From: Ehretia macrophylla
Taxonomy: Eukaryota; Streptophyta; Magnoliopsida; Boraginales; Ehretiaceae
NCBI GenBank assembly: GCA_037974665.1
Contig: CM075769.1
Location: 25,235,139 to 25,299,138 of the forward strand
Direction of reading: 5' to 3'
Length of the DNA stretch: 64,000 nucleotides
The position numbers and the translations under genes were made by a program. Below are positions 34,701-45,503 of this stretch, piece after piece (the first letter of the stretch is position 1; the number at the start of each line of letters is the position of its first letter). The notes below the pieces were generated by a model that saw only the letters and a list, made by a program, of their open reading frames with translations, was not told the DNA's origin and did not search any database.

Positions 34701-36586
34701 AGTGGCGTCATTATCTGTGGGGAAGTAAGTTTGAAATTTTCACTGATCATAAGAGTCTAAAGTACTTGTTCTCACAGAAGGAGTTGAATATGCGCCAGCG
34801 GAGGTGGATGGAGCTTCTTGGAGATTATAATTGTTCTATTAATTATCTGCCTGGAAAATCAAATGTTGTAGCAGATGCTCTTAGCCAGAAGGCTAGTATT
34901 TCTTGTTTGGCTGTCAAGAAGTGGGAGGTTCTTGAGGAGTTTAGTTATTGGAGACCAGAGTTGACTCAGGTTGGGGTGATGTGTTCACATCTCCGTATTC
35001 AGCCTTTATTATTGTCTTAGATCAGGGAAGCTCAGCAACTTGATGTTAAACTTCAGAAGATCAAGGATCAGATCACGGGTGATCAGTCTGACTTCAAACT
35101 GCATGAGGACGGTATTCTTCGGTTTCGGAACAGGGTTTGTGTTCCTGATGAGCCGGGCTTGAGGCGAGGTATTCTGGAGGAAGCTCATAATTCTAAATAT
35201 ACTATTCATCCCGGTGGAACCAAGATGTATCGGGATTTGAAGCAACATTACTGGTGGAACAACATGAAGAGAGAGGTTGCTCAGTTTGTGTCTAGATGTT
35301 TGATTTGTCAGAGAGTGAAAGCCGAGCATCAACGACCTGCAGGTTTGCTTCAGCCGTTGGCTATACCAGAGTGGAAATGGGAGCATATTACGATGGACTT
35401 CGTCACAGGGTTGCCTAGATCACCGAGGGGTAATGATGCAGTTTGGGTTGTCGTGGATCGTTTGACGAAGACAGCTCATTTTATTGCAATGAGGATGGGA
35501 GATGAGGTTACAAAGCTGACGGATCTCTATTTGGATCAGATTGTTAGACTTCACGGTATTCCGTCTAGTATTGTCTCCGATCGAGATCCTCGATTTACTT
35601 CTCGTTTGTGGGAGAAACTTCAGGAGACCTTAGGTACTCAGTTGAACTTCAGTACTGCGTATCATCCACAGACCGACGGTCAGTCTGAGCGGACTATTCA
35701 GATTCTGGAAGATATGCTTAGTGCTTGTGTTCTGGACTTTGGGAAGAACTGGGAGAAACATCTACCACTTGCCGAGTTTGCCTATAACAATAGTTATCAA
35801 GCTACTGTTGGGATGGCACCTTTCGCAGCGCTTTACGGTCGTAAGTGCCGTTCACCTTTATATTGGGACGAGGTAGGAGAGATGAAGACTGTTGATCCGA
35901 CTATTATGCCAGAACTTCTTGAGAAGATTGAGAATGTTCAGTTGATCAGGCAGAGAATGCTTACGGCGCAGAGTAGATTCAAGAGTTATGCTGATAAGCA
36001 TCGTCGAGACTTAGAGTTTGCAGTTGGAGATCGGGTTTTCTTGAGATTGTCTCCTCGAAAGGGGTTTGTTCGTTATGGTAAAGGTGGAAAGCTGAGTCTG
36101 AGATTTGTTGGGCCGTTTGAGATTACTGGCAGGGTTGGTAAGTTGGCATATCGGTTGGCTTTACCGGAGAACTTCTCTAATGTCCACGATGTATTTCACG
36201 TGTCTAATTTGCGGAAATATAATCCGGATCCTTCTCATATTCTTGAGCCAGAGCCGTTACAGCTTCGAGAGAATTTGACTTATGACGAGCGTCCGATTCG
36301 TATTCTAGATCAGATGGACCGAGAGTTGAGGTCAAAGAGGATTCCGATAGTTAAGGTGTTGTGGAAGCATCACGGCATTGAAGAAGCTACGTGGGAGATA
36401 CGAGATCAGATGCAGCAGCAATACCCAGATCTATTCCGTACATCAAGTAAGAATTTTGAGGACGAAATTTCTATAAAGGGGGGAGAATGTGAAACCCCAC
36501 TTTTCTGCTTATCTCGTTTTACGTGTTATACCTCGTTTTGCGTGCATATGATCTGTTTATGTGCTATAGGACCTAGAAAATTATAA
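31763..36586 (+). pseudogene. Tekay-type gag-pol polyprotein, single frame with four internal stops
   Basis: From ATG 31763 (start supported by alignment with 60592) one frame of 1,607 codons runs to TAA 36584-36586. Order: gag with the EEWW...YVWDTFL motif (residues about 130-160); zinc knuckle CX2CX4HX4C at 353-366 and a second knuckle missing its first Cys; protease DSGA at 450-453; RT with FIDD at 784-787; RNase H ([20 protein letters not shown]); integrase with an HHCC zinc finger and a D-D-E triad (MDFVTG, SDRDPRF, TDGQSERT); C-terminal chromodomain-like part (VKVLWKHHGIEEATWE). In an active element it builds the particle and copies and integrates the RNA. Stops at 32297, 32612, 33764 and 35018 all fit C-to-T or G-to-A changes. 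No frameshift is seen. The last 33 codons lie inside the 3' LTR. Confidence 0.95.
36475..36487 (+). promoter_or_regulatory. Tekay polypurine tract
   Basis: AAAGGGGGGAGAA lies immediately before the 3' LTR start TGTGAAACCC at 36488. It is the plus-strand primer site in this class, and here it is also read as codons near the end of pol. Confidence 0.9.
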
Positions 36587-38940
36587 TTTTGATGTCAATA
36601 CTCCTAATACGTGCTAAATGTGCATTCATGAAATTTTCATAAAAAACGGAGTCAGAAATTTTATCATCAATTTTTAGTGAATAGTATTTTCAAAACACGT
36701 CCGCTAAAATTTTGAAACTGGTCTTTTTAACCCTTCTAGACCTAGTCCACGGACTTTAATAGACCTGTGTTTGATGAAAACGGTTTTAAAATCGGCTTAA
36801 GAATTTATTAGGGTTTTTACACCGACTTTTGCGAAAAACGAGTTTTAAACCGACTCGGGTGAAATTGTTGGATTGTAAAACTTCTTGTCACCTAAAAATA
36901 ATCCACTTGAGATATCTTGGGGATTGCATAATTATTTTGAGCTTGGTGAGCAATAAAATGAGTTTAAAGTCATTAAAACACAAAAATATTAACTTAAACT
37001 ACTTTGACTTTGCAATTTTTTTTATTTGACCAAGCTTTTAAATACTACTTGTCATCAACACACACTCACACAACACAAAACACACTCCACAAACACACAC
37101 AAGGCCGAGAGAAAGAAGGAGAAAAAGCTAAAGAGATTTTCAAGCTTTTCAATCCAATTTTTCAAAGAAAAACCTAGTTTTTGTCCGTAGAACTTCACAC
37201 CGACTTGGATTCTGCTTGTTGGGCACGCATAGCACGCATTCCTAGGCTTATATCGCATCTAAGGTGAGAGAAAAATTCTAGATCTCAAAATGTCATTTTT
37301 ATACTTTTGCTCATAAATGAAAATTTAACCGTTAGAATTGAAATCTGATGATAGATTATTGCTCCTTGCATGCTAGGGATCGTTATATACTAATACTACG
37401 AATTTCTGTCGGATGTAGCATAATTTTTATTTTTCGGGTATTTAATTTTGATTAAAATGTTCAAAGTTGAATTAAATGAGTTGTGTTGATCGAAATCGAT
37501 TGCCGTCGATTTCTAAATACTTGATAATTACGTGTTAGCGCTGTTGTAATGCCGAATTTTCGATTACATTGTTCGTGTGAAAATCCGGAAAATCCAGCCA
37601 TGACATCCTAGGGTTTTAGGGTTATCGGGCATGATTTGGAGGTGTTATGGTGGATTTCCGAGAGGGCTAATGTAGTAGGTTGTATGGGTGAGTGATAGAA
37701 ACTGATTTGGCAATGTTTGGATTAATAGATTGTAAATTATGAATTTTAGAAGTTTAGGTTGTCATTCTTTAATTTCTTGAACGATGCCTTTAGATGTTTG
37801 GGTTGTGTTTGAGTGTTGCATGGTGAGTTGTTGATGAGTAATTTAGAGTTTAATTGTGTATATGATGCATGTCCGGTTAGATGGCCTACTTTGTCATCTA
37901 ACTAAGTTAATTGATTGATTGATTATTATTGAGTTCGGGAATCGGGCACTTTCGTTGCTGATCTCCCAATTGATTGATTGATTATTATTGAATTCGGGAA
38001 TCGGGCAGTTTCGTTGCTGATCTCCCAATTGATTGATTGATTGATGATTGATGATGATTATGGAGTCTTGGTATGTGTGTGCCACCTCTCGGGCAGCGTT
38101 GGGCTGTCGGGTTGATAACGGCATGACTGCCATAGGCTACCCCCAGCTCGCATGATAAAGGTGTCATGGAGAGAGGGACTAGTGAGATACCTCGGGTGCG
38201 TGAGTAATGGGGAGTTATAAGAAGAACGGTTGAGATCGTGATGGCGTTTGGAGCTACACCAAATAGAGTATCCTTTATTGATTGGTTATATAGCTATGTG
38301 ATGATAGTATTATTTGTGTTATTGTGTGTTTACTGACTCAAAGGATTATTCCAAGGAGTTTAGTAGACCTTGTTCGAGATCTATCGGATCCTCACTGGGC
38401 TTATGTATATAAGCTCACTCTTTATTAATGCATGCTTACAGGTGTTGCAGAGCCGGATTACGGGTACGTGCCTCCTGAAGAGGAGAATGTGGAAAATGTG
38501 CTTTACGTGGACGAGTCATATGTTCCTGAGTCTTATCCATGATTCTATGTTGTTTAATGTCATGTATATTAGCTTAATAGACTTTTATATGCTTTATGGT
38601 TCTTATTGTAATAAATGTTGAAAGATGATGATCCAAATGATGTTAACTTAGTGGCTTTCTTTTGTCTATGGTTAAGCTGTAGATGTGTCTCAACTTATTT
38701 TTGAAATGTATGATAAGGTTGAGGTATTGTATGTTATGTTGGAACGGAGGCGTATAACGAGGATGGTTTATTGTATAATATGATTGTGTTGTATGTTGTT
38801 GTTTGAATTGAGGAGTTGCTGGATGTATGATGTTTAATGAGGTTGGTTTGGAACCTCGGTGTCCTATTTACTGTCGTTATACTGCCGAAATTCCGTTGCG
38901 TCCTGACTGATCGTAGGAGGGGTCGTGTTGGGGCGTGACA
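36488..38940 (+). repeat. Tekay element 3' LTR
   Basis: 2453 bp, the same length as the 5' LTR, offset exactly 7500. The first 99 bases continue the pol frame to TAA 36584-36586. It ends GGGCGTGACA at 38940, then GTTTATGACA (38941-38950) precedes the target duplication TTCGT. Confidence 0.95.
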
Positions 38941-38955
38941 GTTTATGACATTCGT

Positions 38956-39200
38956 GTGGAGGTCATTTTACTCGCCATCAGATTACTAAGCAAGATATAC
39001 AAGAAGCTGTAACTCACGCAACATCGGATTTGCCACAAGAGGTGACGCAACAATGAGAACAATTGCATTTGCTCGAGGAGCGGATTGCCTCCTTAACCCG
39101 GATGTTGATGCATCCACCTCCTTCGGATGATTAGGATCAATCGCAGCTGCCATCTGATGACTAGGCCGATGATGGAACTCAGGGTGGAGAAAGTCAGTAG
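38956..39200 (+). pseudogene. Transposase_24-like last exon, right part
   Basis: Resumes the exon interrupted at 28987. The frame reading GGHFTRHQITKQDIQEAV is one base off relative to the 5' half, so a frameshift lies near the junction. Stops at 39054-39056, 39132-39134 and 39159-39161 interrupt it. An acidic, Gly/Gln-containing end (ADDGTQGGESQ) precedes TAG 39198-39200, the likely original end of the gene. Confidence 0.65.
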
Positions 39201-39229
39201 ATTACTTTTATAAGACATTTTGGACTTGT

Positions 39230-39999
39230 TCGGTTTTTTCTTTAAATATTGTAAATATTATTAGGGACAATTTTGGGGATGACTTTTGCGATAACTATTA
39301 GCGATGATATTGCAGGATGAAATTACCAACAAAATTAGAGACGCTTTTAGTTACGAGTTTTTGGCATGACTTTAGCGACGACATTTTGCGACAAATATTT
39401 GCGACGTCTTTTTGTCACCACATTTGCTACAAAAAATTTACGACTTTTTTTGCGACAAATATTTGCGACCAGTATTTGCAACGACATTAGTTACAATATT
39501 TACGACAAAATTTGTAACAAATATTTATTATGAGTATTTGCAATGACATTAGTACGACATTTATGACAGAATTTGTGACTATTTTGCGACAAATATTTAC
39601 TACGAGTCTTTGCCACAATATTAATTATGATATTTATGACAAAATTTACAACTATTTTTTCGATAAATATTTACAATGACTATTTGTCACGATATTAACT
39701 ACGATATTGATGACAAAATTTGTGACTATTTTGTAACAAATATTTACAACAAGTATTTGCAACGACATTAACTACGACATTTACGACATTATTTGCGACT
39801 ATTTTTGTGACAAACATTTACGACGAAGTTTTCCCACGACATTAGCTATGACATTTACAACAAAAGTTACGACGCTTTTTGCCACAAAATGAATATTGTG
39901 ACAGTTAACAAAACCTGTTGTAAATTCATTGCGGTTGCGATGAAAATATATTTGTCACTATTAGCGACATATTTTCGACTATGTAGACATTAGCGACGG
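39230..39999 (+). repeat. CACTA right subterminal minisatellite, about 62-74 bp units
   Basis: A(C/T)AAA(T/C)ATTT motifs recur at 39391, 39455, 39517, 39589, 39663, 39736 and 39810. The last four intervals are 72-74 bp. GCGAC/ACGAC motifs are dense. It ends where the inverted solo LTR entered at 40000; the remainder of the CACTA end is at 42408-42520. Confidence 0.8.
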
Positions 40000-42407
40000 T
40001 GTCACGCCCCAACTCGACCCCACCTACAATCAGTCAGGACGCAACGGGATTTCGGCAGTATAACGACAGTAAATAGATTACCGAGGTTCTAAACCAACCT
40101 CATTAATAACATTGAACATCCAATTCCATAACCATACAAACAACAACTCCTCAACAGCATAACAACACACAACATAATCGTAATATACAATAATCAGTCT
40201 TCGTTATCTGCCTCCGTTCCAACATAACATACAATACCTCAACCTTATCATACATTTCAAAAATAAGTTGAGACCCATCTAACAACTTAACCATAGACAA
40301 AAGAAAGCAACTAAGTTAACATCATTTGGATCATTATCTTTTCAACATCTATTACAATAAGAACCATAAAGCATATAAAAGTCTACTAAGCTAATGTACA
40401 TGACATTAAACAACATAGAATCATGGATAAGACTCAGGGACATATGGCTCATCCACGAAAGGCACATTTTCCTCCTCAGGAGGCACGTACCCGTAATCCG
40501 GCTCTGCAACACCTGTAAGCATGCAATAATAGAGAGTGAGCTTATATAAATAAGCCCAGTGAGGATCCGATAGATCTCGAGCAAGGTCTACTAAACTCCT
40601 TGGAATAATCCTTTGAGTCAGTAAACACACAATAACATAAATAATACTATCATCACATAACTATATAACCAATCAATAAAGGATACTCTATTTGGTGTAG
40701 CTCCAAACGCCACCACGATCTCAACCATTCTTCTTATAACTCCCCATTACTCATGCACCCGAGGTACCTCACTAGCCCCTCCCTCCATGACACCTCCGTC
40801 ATGCGAGCTGGGGGTAGCCTATGGCAGTTATGCCGTTATCAACCCGACAACCCAACGCTGCCCGAGAGGTGGCACACACATACCAAGACTCCATAATCAT
40901 CATCAATCATCAATCAATCATCAATCATTCATCAATCAATCATCAATCAATCATCATTTATTCATCATTGATAGCATCAATTATCATTTAAACAACAATA
41001 ACTTAGTTAGATGACAAAGTAGGCCATCTAACCGGACATGTATTATATACACAATTAAACCCTAAATTACTCATCAACAACTCACGATTCAACACTCAAA
41101 CACCATCCAATCATCTAAAGGCATCGTGCAAGAAATTAAAGAATGACAACCTAAAATTCAAAAATTCATAACTTACATTCTACTAACCCAAAAATTGTCA
41201 AATCAGTTTCTATCACTCACCCATTCAACCTACTACATTAGCCCTCTCGGAAATCCACCATAACACCTCCAAATCATGCCCGATAATTCTAAAACCCTAG
41301 GATGTCTTGGCTGAATTTTCCGGATTTTCACACGAACAATGTAATCGAAAATTCGGCATTACAACAGCGCTAACACGTAATTATCAAGTATTTAGAAATC
41401 GACGGCAATCGATTTCGATCATTACAACTCAATTAATTCAACATTGAACAATTTAATCAAAATTTAATACCCGAAAAATAAAAATTATGCTACATCCTAC
41501 AGAAACTCGTAGTATTACCACTAAACGATCCCTAGCATGCAAGGAGCAATAATCTAACGTTAGATTACAATTCTAATGGTTCAATCTTCATTTATACGCA
41601 AAAATGCAAAAGATAAGTTTTGAGATCTAGAATTTTTCTCTCACCTTTGATGTGATAAAAGCCTAGGGATGCGTGAAGTGCGTGCCCAACAAGCAGAATC
41701 CAAGTCGGTGTGAAGTTTTACGGACAAAAACCAAGCTTTTCTAAGAAAAATTGATTGAAAAACCTTGAAAATTCTCTTTTCTTTTTCTCCTTTCTCTCGG
41801 CCTTGTGTGTGCAATTGGAGTGTGTTTTGTGTTATGTGAGTGTGTGTAATTAGTGTGAGCATAAATAGTTAATAGTTAATTTAGTTTAAGTTATAAAAAC
41901 TAATTAATTTTTGTGTTTTATTGACTTTAAACTCATTTTATTGCTCACCAATGTTAAAAATATTTATGCAACCCCCAAGATATCTCAAGTGGATTATTTT
42001 TAGATGAAAAGAAGTTTTACATTCAAAGAATTCCACCCGAGTCGGCTTAAAACTCGGTTTTTCGCAAAAGTAGTGTAAAAACCCTAATAAATTCCTAAGC
42101 CGATTTGAAATCTGTTTTTATCAATCACAAGTCTATTAAAGTCTATGGACTAGGTCTAGAAGGGTTAAAAGGACCAGTTTCAAAATTTTAGCGGACGTGC
42201 GTCTAAAATACTATTCACTAAAAGACGACGATAAAATTTCTGATCCCATTTTTGATGAAAATTTCATGAATGCACATTTAGCACGTATTAGGAGTATTGA
42301 CATCAAAATTATAACTTTCTAGGTTCTATAGCACATAAACAGGTCATATGCATGCAAAACGAGGTATAGCACGTAAAACGAGATAAGCAGAAATGTGGGG
42401 TTTCACA
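40000..42407 (-). mobile_element. Solo LTR of the Tekay family, inverted
   Basis: It begins TGTCACGCCCC at 40000 and ends GGGGTTTCACA at 42407, the reverse complement of the Tekay LTR. Length is 2408 bp, about 90% identical by eye to 36488-38940. The flanks GACGG (39995-39999) and GACAG (42408-42412) match at four of five bases with a CpG transition, so it is an LTR-LTR recombination product of a full insertion. It fixes the true LTR terminus as GCGTGACA. It lies in the CACTA subterminal region, 113 bp from its right end. Confidence 0.9.
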
Positions 42408-42508
42408 GACAGAGGGTTTAGAGACGCAGTCACTTTCGTCTCTTATTCGTCTCTAAATCAAATTAGCGACGAATTAGAGACCAAAATCCACCGTCGCAAA
42501 ATTGCAAA
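42408..42508. repeat. CACTA right subterminal sequence, last part
   Basis: GTCTCTAA and GCGACGAATTAGAGAC motifs occur in both orientations (for example 42430-42485) just inside the terminal inverted repeat. Confidence 0.7.
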
Positions 42509-42520
42509 TTTCTTGTAGTG
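42509..42520 (-). repeat. CACTA right terminal inverted repeat
   Basis: TTTCTTGTAGTG is the exact inverse of 8116-8127 and is followed by the ATC target duplication. Confidence 0.95.
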
Positions 42521-42523
42521 ATC

Positions 42524-43069
42524 ATTTTTGGAAGATTACCAAGAGTTTGAACTATAAAAATGCATACCTAAGGCAAACGACATTTTTAAGCCGCTAACCT
42601 TTTTGTCGCCATGTCGCCAACCTTATAACACCACTTCGTCTTCATGGTTTCGAGTCTTGATTCTTGAAATATAATCTTCATTTCTTGAACTCTCCAAGAC
42701 TTCAATTCTTCATGCTTGTGGTGATGTTGATCGTGTATTCAATAATGGCCAATATAATTTGCATATTCTCAATCTTGCAACTATTCTTTAATCAAAACCA
42801 TTTACCTATTTTGTGCAAGATACTCGTCCTCTTTCAACACTAAGCATCCACAATATATTTTGGCTCATAATATCATTAGTACAATATAATCCACACAAGC
42901 CAAAACATTAAAGTACAATTTGACTTGTAAATAATATATACATTTAATGCACATAAGCCAACAAGTGTATAATTTAAGCACGTAAACACATTAGCACAAA
43001 CATACTTATATATCCAATTTTACTTGGTTTGTTATCAGCAAAATCATATCTTTTGGCATAAGGCCAACA
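42524..43069 (+). mobile_element. Solo LTR, right part
   Basis: This continues the LTR of 6912-8115 after the CACTA's ATC target duplication (42521-42523). It ends ...GGCCAACA at 43069, followed by the AGATT target duplication. It is AT-rich with no coding sequence. Confidence 0.8.
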
Positions 43070-45465
43070 AGATTGAAGTAAATATTACAAAGAGGTCCTT
43101 AAGTTCGCTCTTACTACAAAAATCCAAAGAGCACTAAACAAATCTATTAGAGTTAATGCTAAGTTGGGAAAAGAAAACACAAATAGTGTTGATGATACAA
43201 TGATAAATAACTAAATATGAGATCTGAAGGTGTCATCCACGAACTACATGTTCAAAGATATATACCTAGCACAAGGATAGTGAATGTACTCCCCTATTCC
43301 CTCCTAGAGTTGATGATAACGAAGTCCTCTTGGAAGAAATGATGAAACTATTTGATTTGTATTACATGAAGTGGCTAACCTAGCCATAACCTTACCTTAT
43401 TGACGTGGACTAGGAGTTTTCCATGGGAGTGTCACTAGCAAGGGTAATTGGAGGTCTAAACAATCAGGACAAAGCCCAAAGGCATTGGGGAATGAGGACT
43501 TTCATAGGCCATTGGTCATTAAAGGGTTGACTTCTCTCTAGTCAATTGGAGATTTAGTAGACTTATAGGCGGAATACTCAGTGGTGTCACATGATGAAAA
43601 GCAGTATAGGGAGAAGAAGCAGAGTTTTGACAAAAGTCTAGAAGATGACAGAAAGAAGTTCTTAAAATTAAAGAAAGTACATAATGTAAAAGACCTTTAT
43701 GGGTTGTTCAAGATGCCAAAAGTCAAAAGGAAAATGGTATAGCTCTTAAATTAAAATAAGCAAACTCTGTGAGTAAATAGAAATAGTAGTCCAGATGGAC
43801 ACGCTCAATAGTCATCTATATTCATTGCATCCCTTAGAAGCCAAAAGGTCACCTTCAAGAACACTAAATAAGTTGTCTTGTAAGTTTGAATTATTTTTAC
43901 TTGTGTATGAGAAAGTGTGTGGGAAAAAAACATGCACATAGTACATCCACCAACATGCAATATGAAGTGATGTACAACAAACCTTCCCAAAAGGCAAACC
44001 AGATTCGGTAGATAGATAAGTCCAACAATGTATGTTTGTTATTCCTAATTATTATATCCTTAGCTCAACATGCCAAATCTCTTATCATGCCAACAGATCG
44101 TGACAGACATTTAGGATAAGACCAAGAGACCTCAAGTTTTCTCTTAAATCTTCTCAGAGTCAAAGGCATAGAACTTATCCTTCTTTGTGAGTGTAGAAAA
44201 ATATCTCTATCATGGGCGTGGAAGGTTTATTTCCCTATGAGCATAAAAGGTCTTCTTCGTCATATGCATGGACCAAAATGGAAAGGCTTAGGATTCTTTC
44301 CAAAATCCTTCTACCACTAGATATTTTGAAATTTGAGGGTTTTAACCATAACTATGTCTTTGCAATTGCACCTTTGTTTTAATCTAAGCAGTCCTAGTCC
44401 AGAGACCCTTGCTTATTAAAACACTTTTTAATTGCAATAGCTATACACCTATTTGGGTGAGGTGTGGCCACTTAGGAATATCTAGGCTAACTAAATCACT
44501 TAGGTCTTTACTAGGCATTTAACCCTAAGTCATCCCATAATCTCTAGTTCTTAATTGAACTAGTTCTAGATTATGATGTTAATTAGTCTTCCTAAGTTCT
44601 ATTTATCTAGATTTAGCCCTTTGTAAATCCAAGTGTTTGGTCATGTTACTATATGACAAGCAATCATATAATATATTCACAGAATATAAACATATATGAC
44701 AAATATAATAACTACTAAAAATAACCACTTTCCACTTTTGATGGCTTCCTGTTTGGGACTTTCCTTAATTTCACATTTGTCCCTAAATATTTATGGAAAT
44801 CTCAATTGCCTACTCAAGTATCATGATGCTGCACTTGTGACCCCCAAATGCCACGAATTTGCAATTTGACCCCAAGACTTTGGCCTTGTTGGAATTCAGC
44901 CCCATTGAGCCTCCAAGTGCCAATTTTGGCTAAGGGCTTGACCATTATGGTTCATCATCAACCCCACGGATCTAAGGGTAATCCACTATGCCCTAGGTTG
45001 CCCTAAAAAACTCCAAAAATTATGGGAAGAAGATTATGACTGCCGCCATGTCCAATCTTTTCCAAGCTTCATGATTTTGGTAATTTTGCGAATCGTATGT
45101 AATTTCTAGCACACCTATGTTATTACATTAATTCCTAATCTCGCAAAAGGAGTTACATTCAGCATACTAAGTAATTAACCTAGCTATTACATCCATTGGA
45201 TAAGCCACCAACAATAATAATATAATTACAACCATTGCTGAAAATTTAAACATCTACACGTATATATACATTCAAACCATCAAAAGTGGATTTCACTCTT
45301 GTAGCAAAACAAAGGTTAGTACCCTCAAACAACATACATTCAAGCCATGAAATAATCACACAAAATCAGTCCAATCTCGGCCCTAAGCAATCCGCCAACC
45401 ATGGACTTTTCTAGCATGCGATTTCTATTGATTTCATGTTTTAATGCATGATTAATCATGATCTA
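43070..45465. other. Host or older repeat sequence without recognised gene
   Basis: The first five bases are the AGATT target duplication. No protein family is recognised on either strand; short open stretches near 43400-43740 are interrupted. 44740-45010 is moderately GC-richer, with 'tttggccttgttggaattcagcccc'-like text and no coding signal. Confidence 0.4.
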
Positions 45466-45477
45466 GCTCTGATACCA
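45466..45477 (-). promoter_or_regulatory. Possible primer-binding site of a minus-strand LTR element
   Basis: The reverse complement reads TGGTATCAGAGC. If real, a minus-strand LTR would begin at about 45478, extend right, be interrupted by the Athila at 45504, and resume at 56668. The matching other LTR was not found in the window. Confidence 0.35.
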
Positions 45478-45503
45478 CATGAAAGATGTGGATTCATAGG
45501 CAT

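Larger units (their letters stand above)
28988..38940 (+). mobile_element. Full-length Ty3/gypsy retrotransposon, chromovirus Tekay/Del type
   Basis: LTRs 28988-31440 and 36488-38940 (2453 bp each, TGTGAAACCC...GCGTGACA) differ at 28 positions by eye count (about 1.1%), so the insertion is young. A primer site TGGTATCAGAGC lies at 31448-31459. One gag-protease-RT-RNaseH-integrase-chromodomain frame lies at 31763-36586, and a polypurine tract abuts the 3' LTR. Target duplication TTCGT occurs at 28983-28987 and 38951-38955. Ten extra bases (38941-38950) sit between the 3' LTR end and the right target duplication. The element disrupts the last exon of the CACTA Transposase_24-like gene. Confidence 0.95.
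8116..42520 (+). mobile_element. CACTA (En/Spm-like) DNA transposon carrying four nested insertions
   Basis: The left end is CACTACAAGAAA at 8116-8127 and the right end is its inverted copy TTTCTTGTAGTG at 42509-42520. The flanks are ATC (8113-8115) and ATC (42521-42523), the 3-bp target duplication typical of CACTA elements. Subterminal arrays rich in GCGAC lie inside both ends. The interior carries TNP2-like and Transposase_24-like pseudogenes on the plus strand and another pseudogene on the minus strand. Subtracting the insertions at 12036-19330, 26367-28797, 28988-38950 and 40000-42407 with their target duplications leaves about 12.3 kb. Both transposase genes are broken, so the copy is not autonomous. 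Its ends look intact, so it might still be mobilised in trans. Confidence 0.95.

Noticed and set aside
31763-36586. Programmed readthrough of the Tekay internal stops
   Set aside because: Four stops at unrelated positions, three at codons that are sense in the other copy, fit mutational decay better than recoding.
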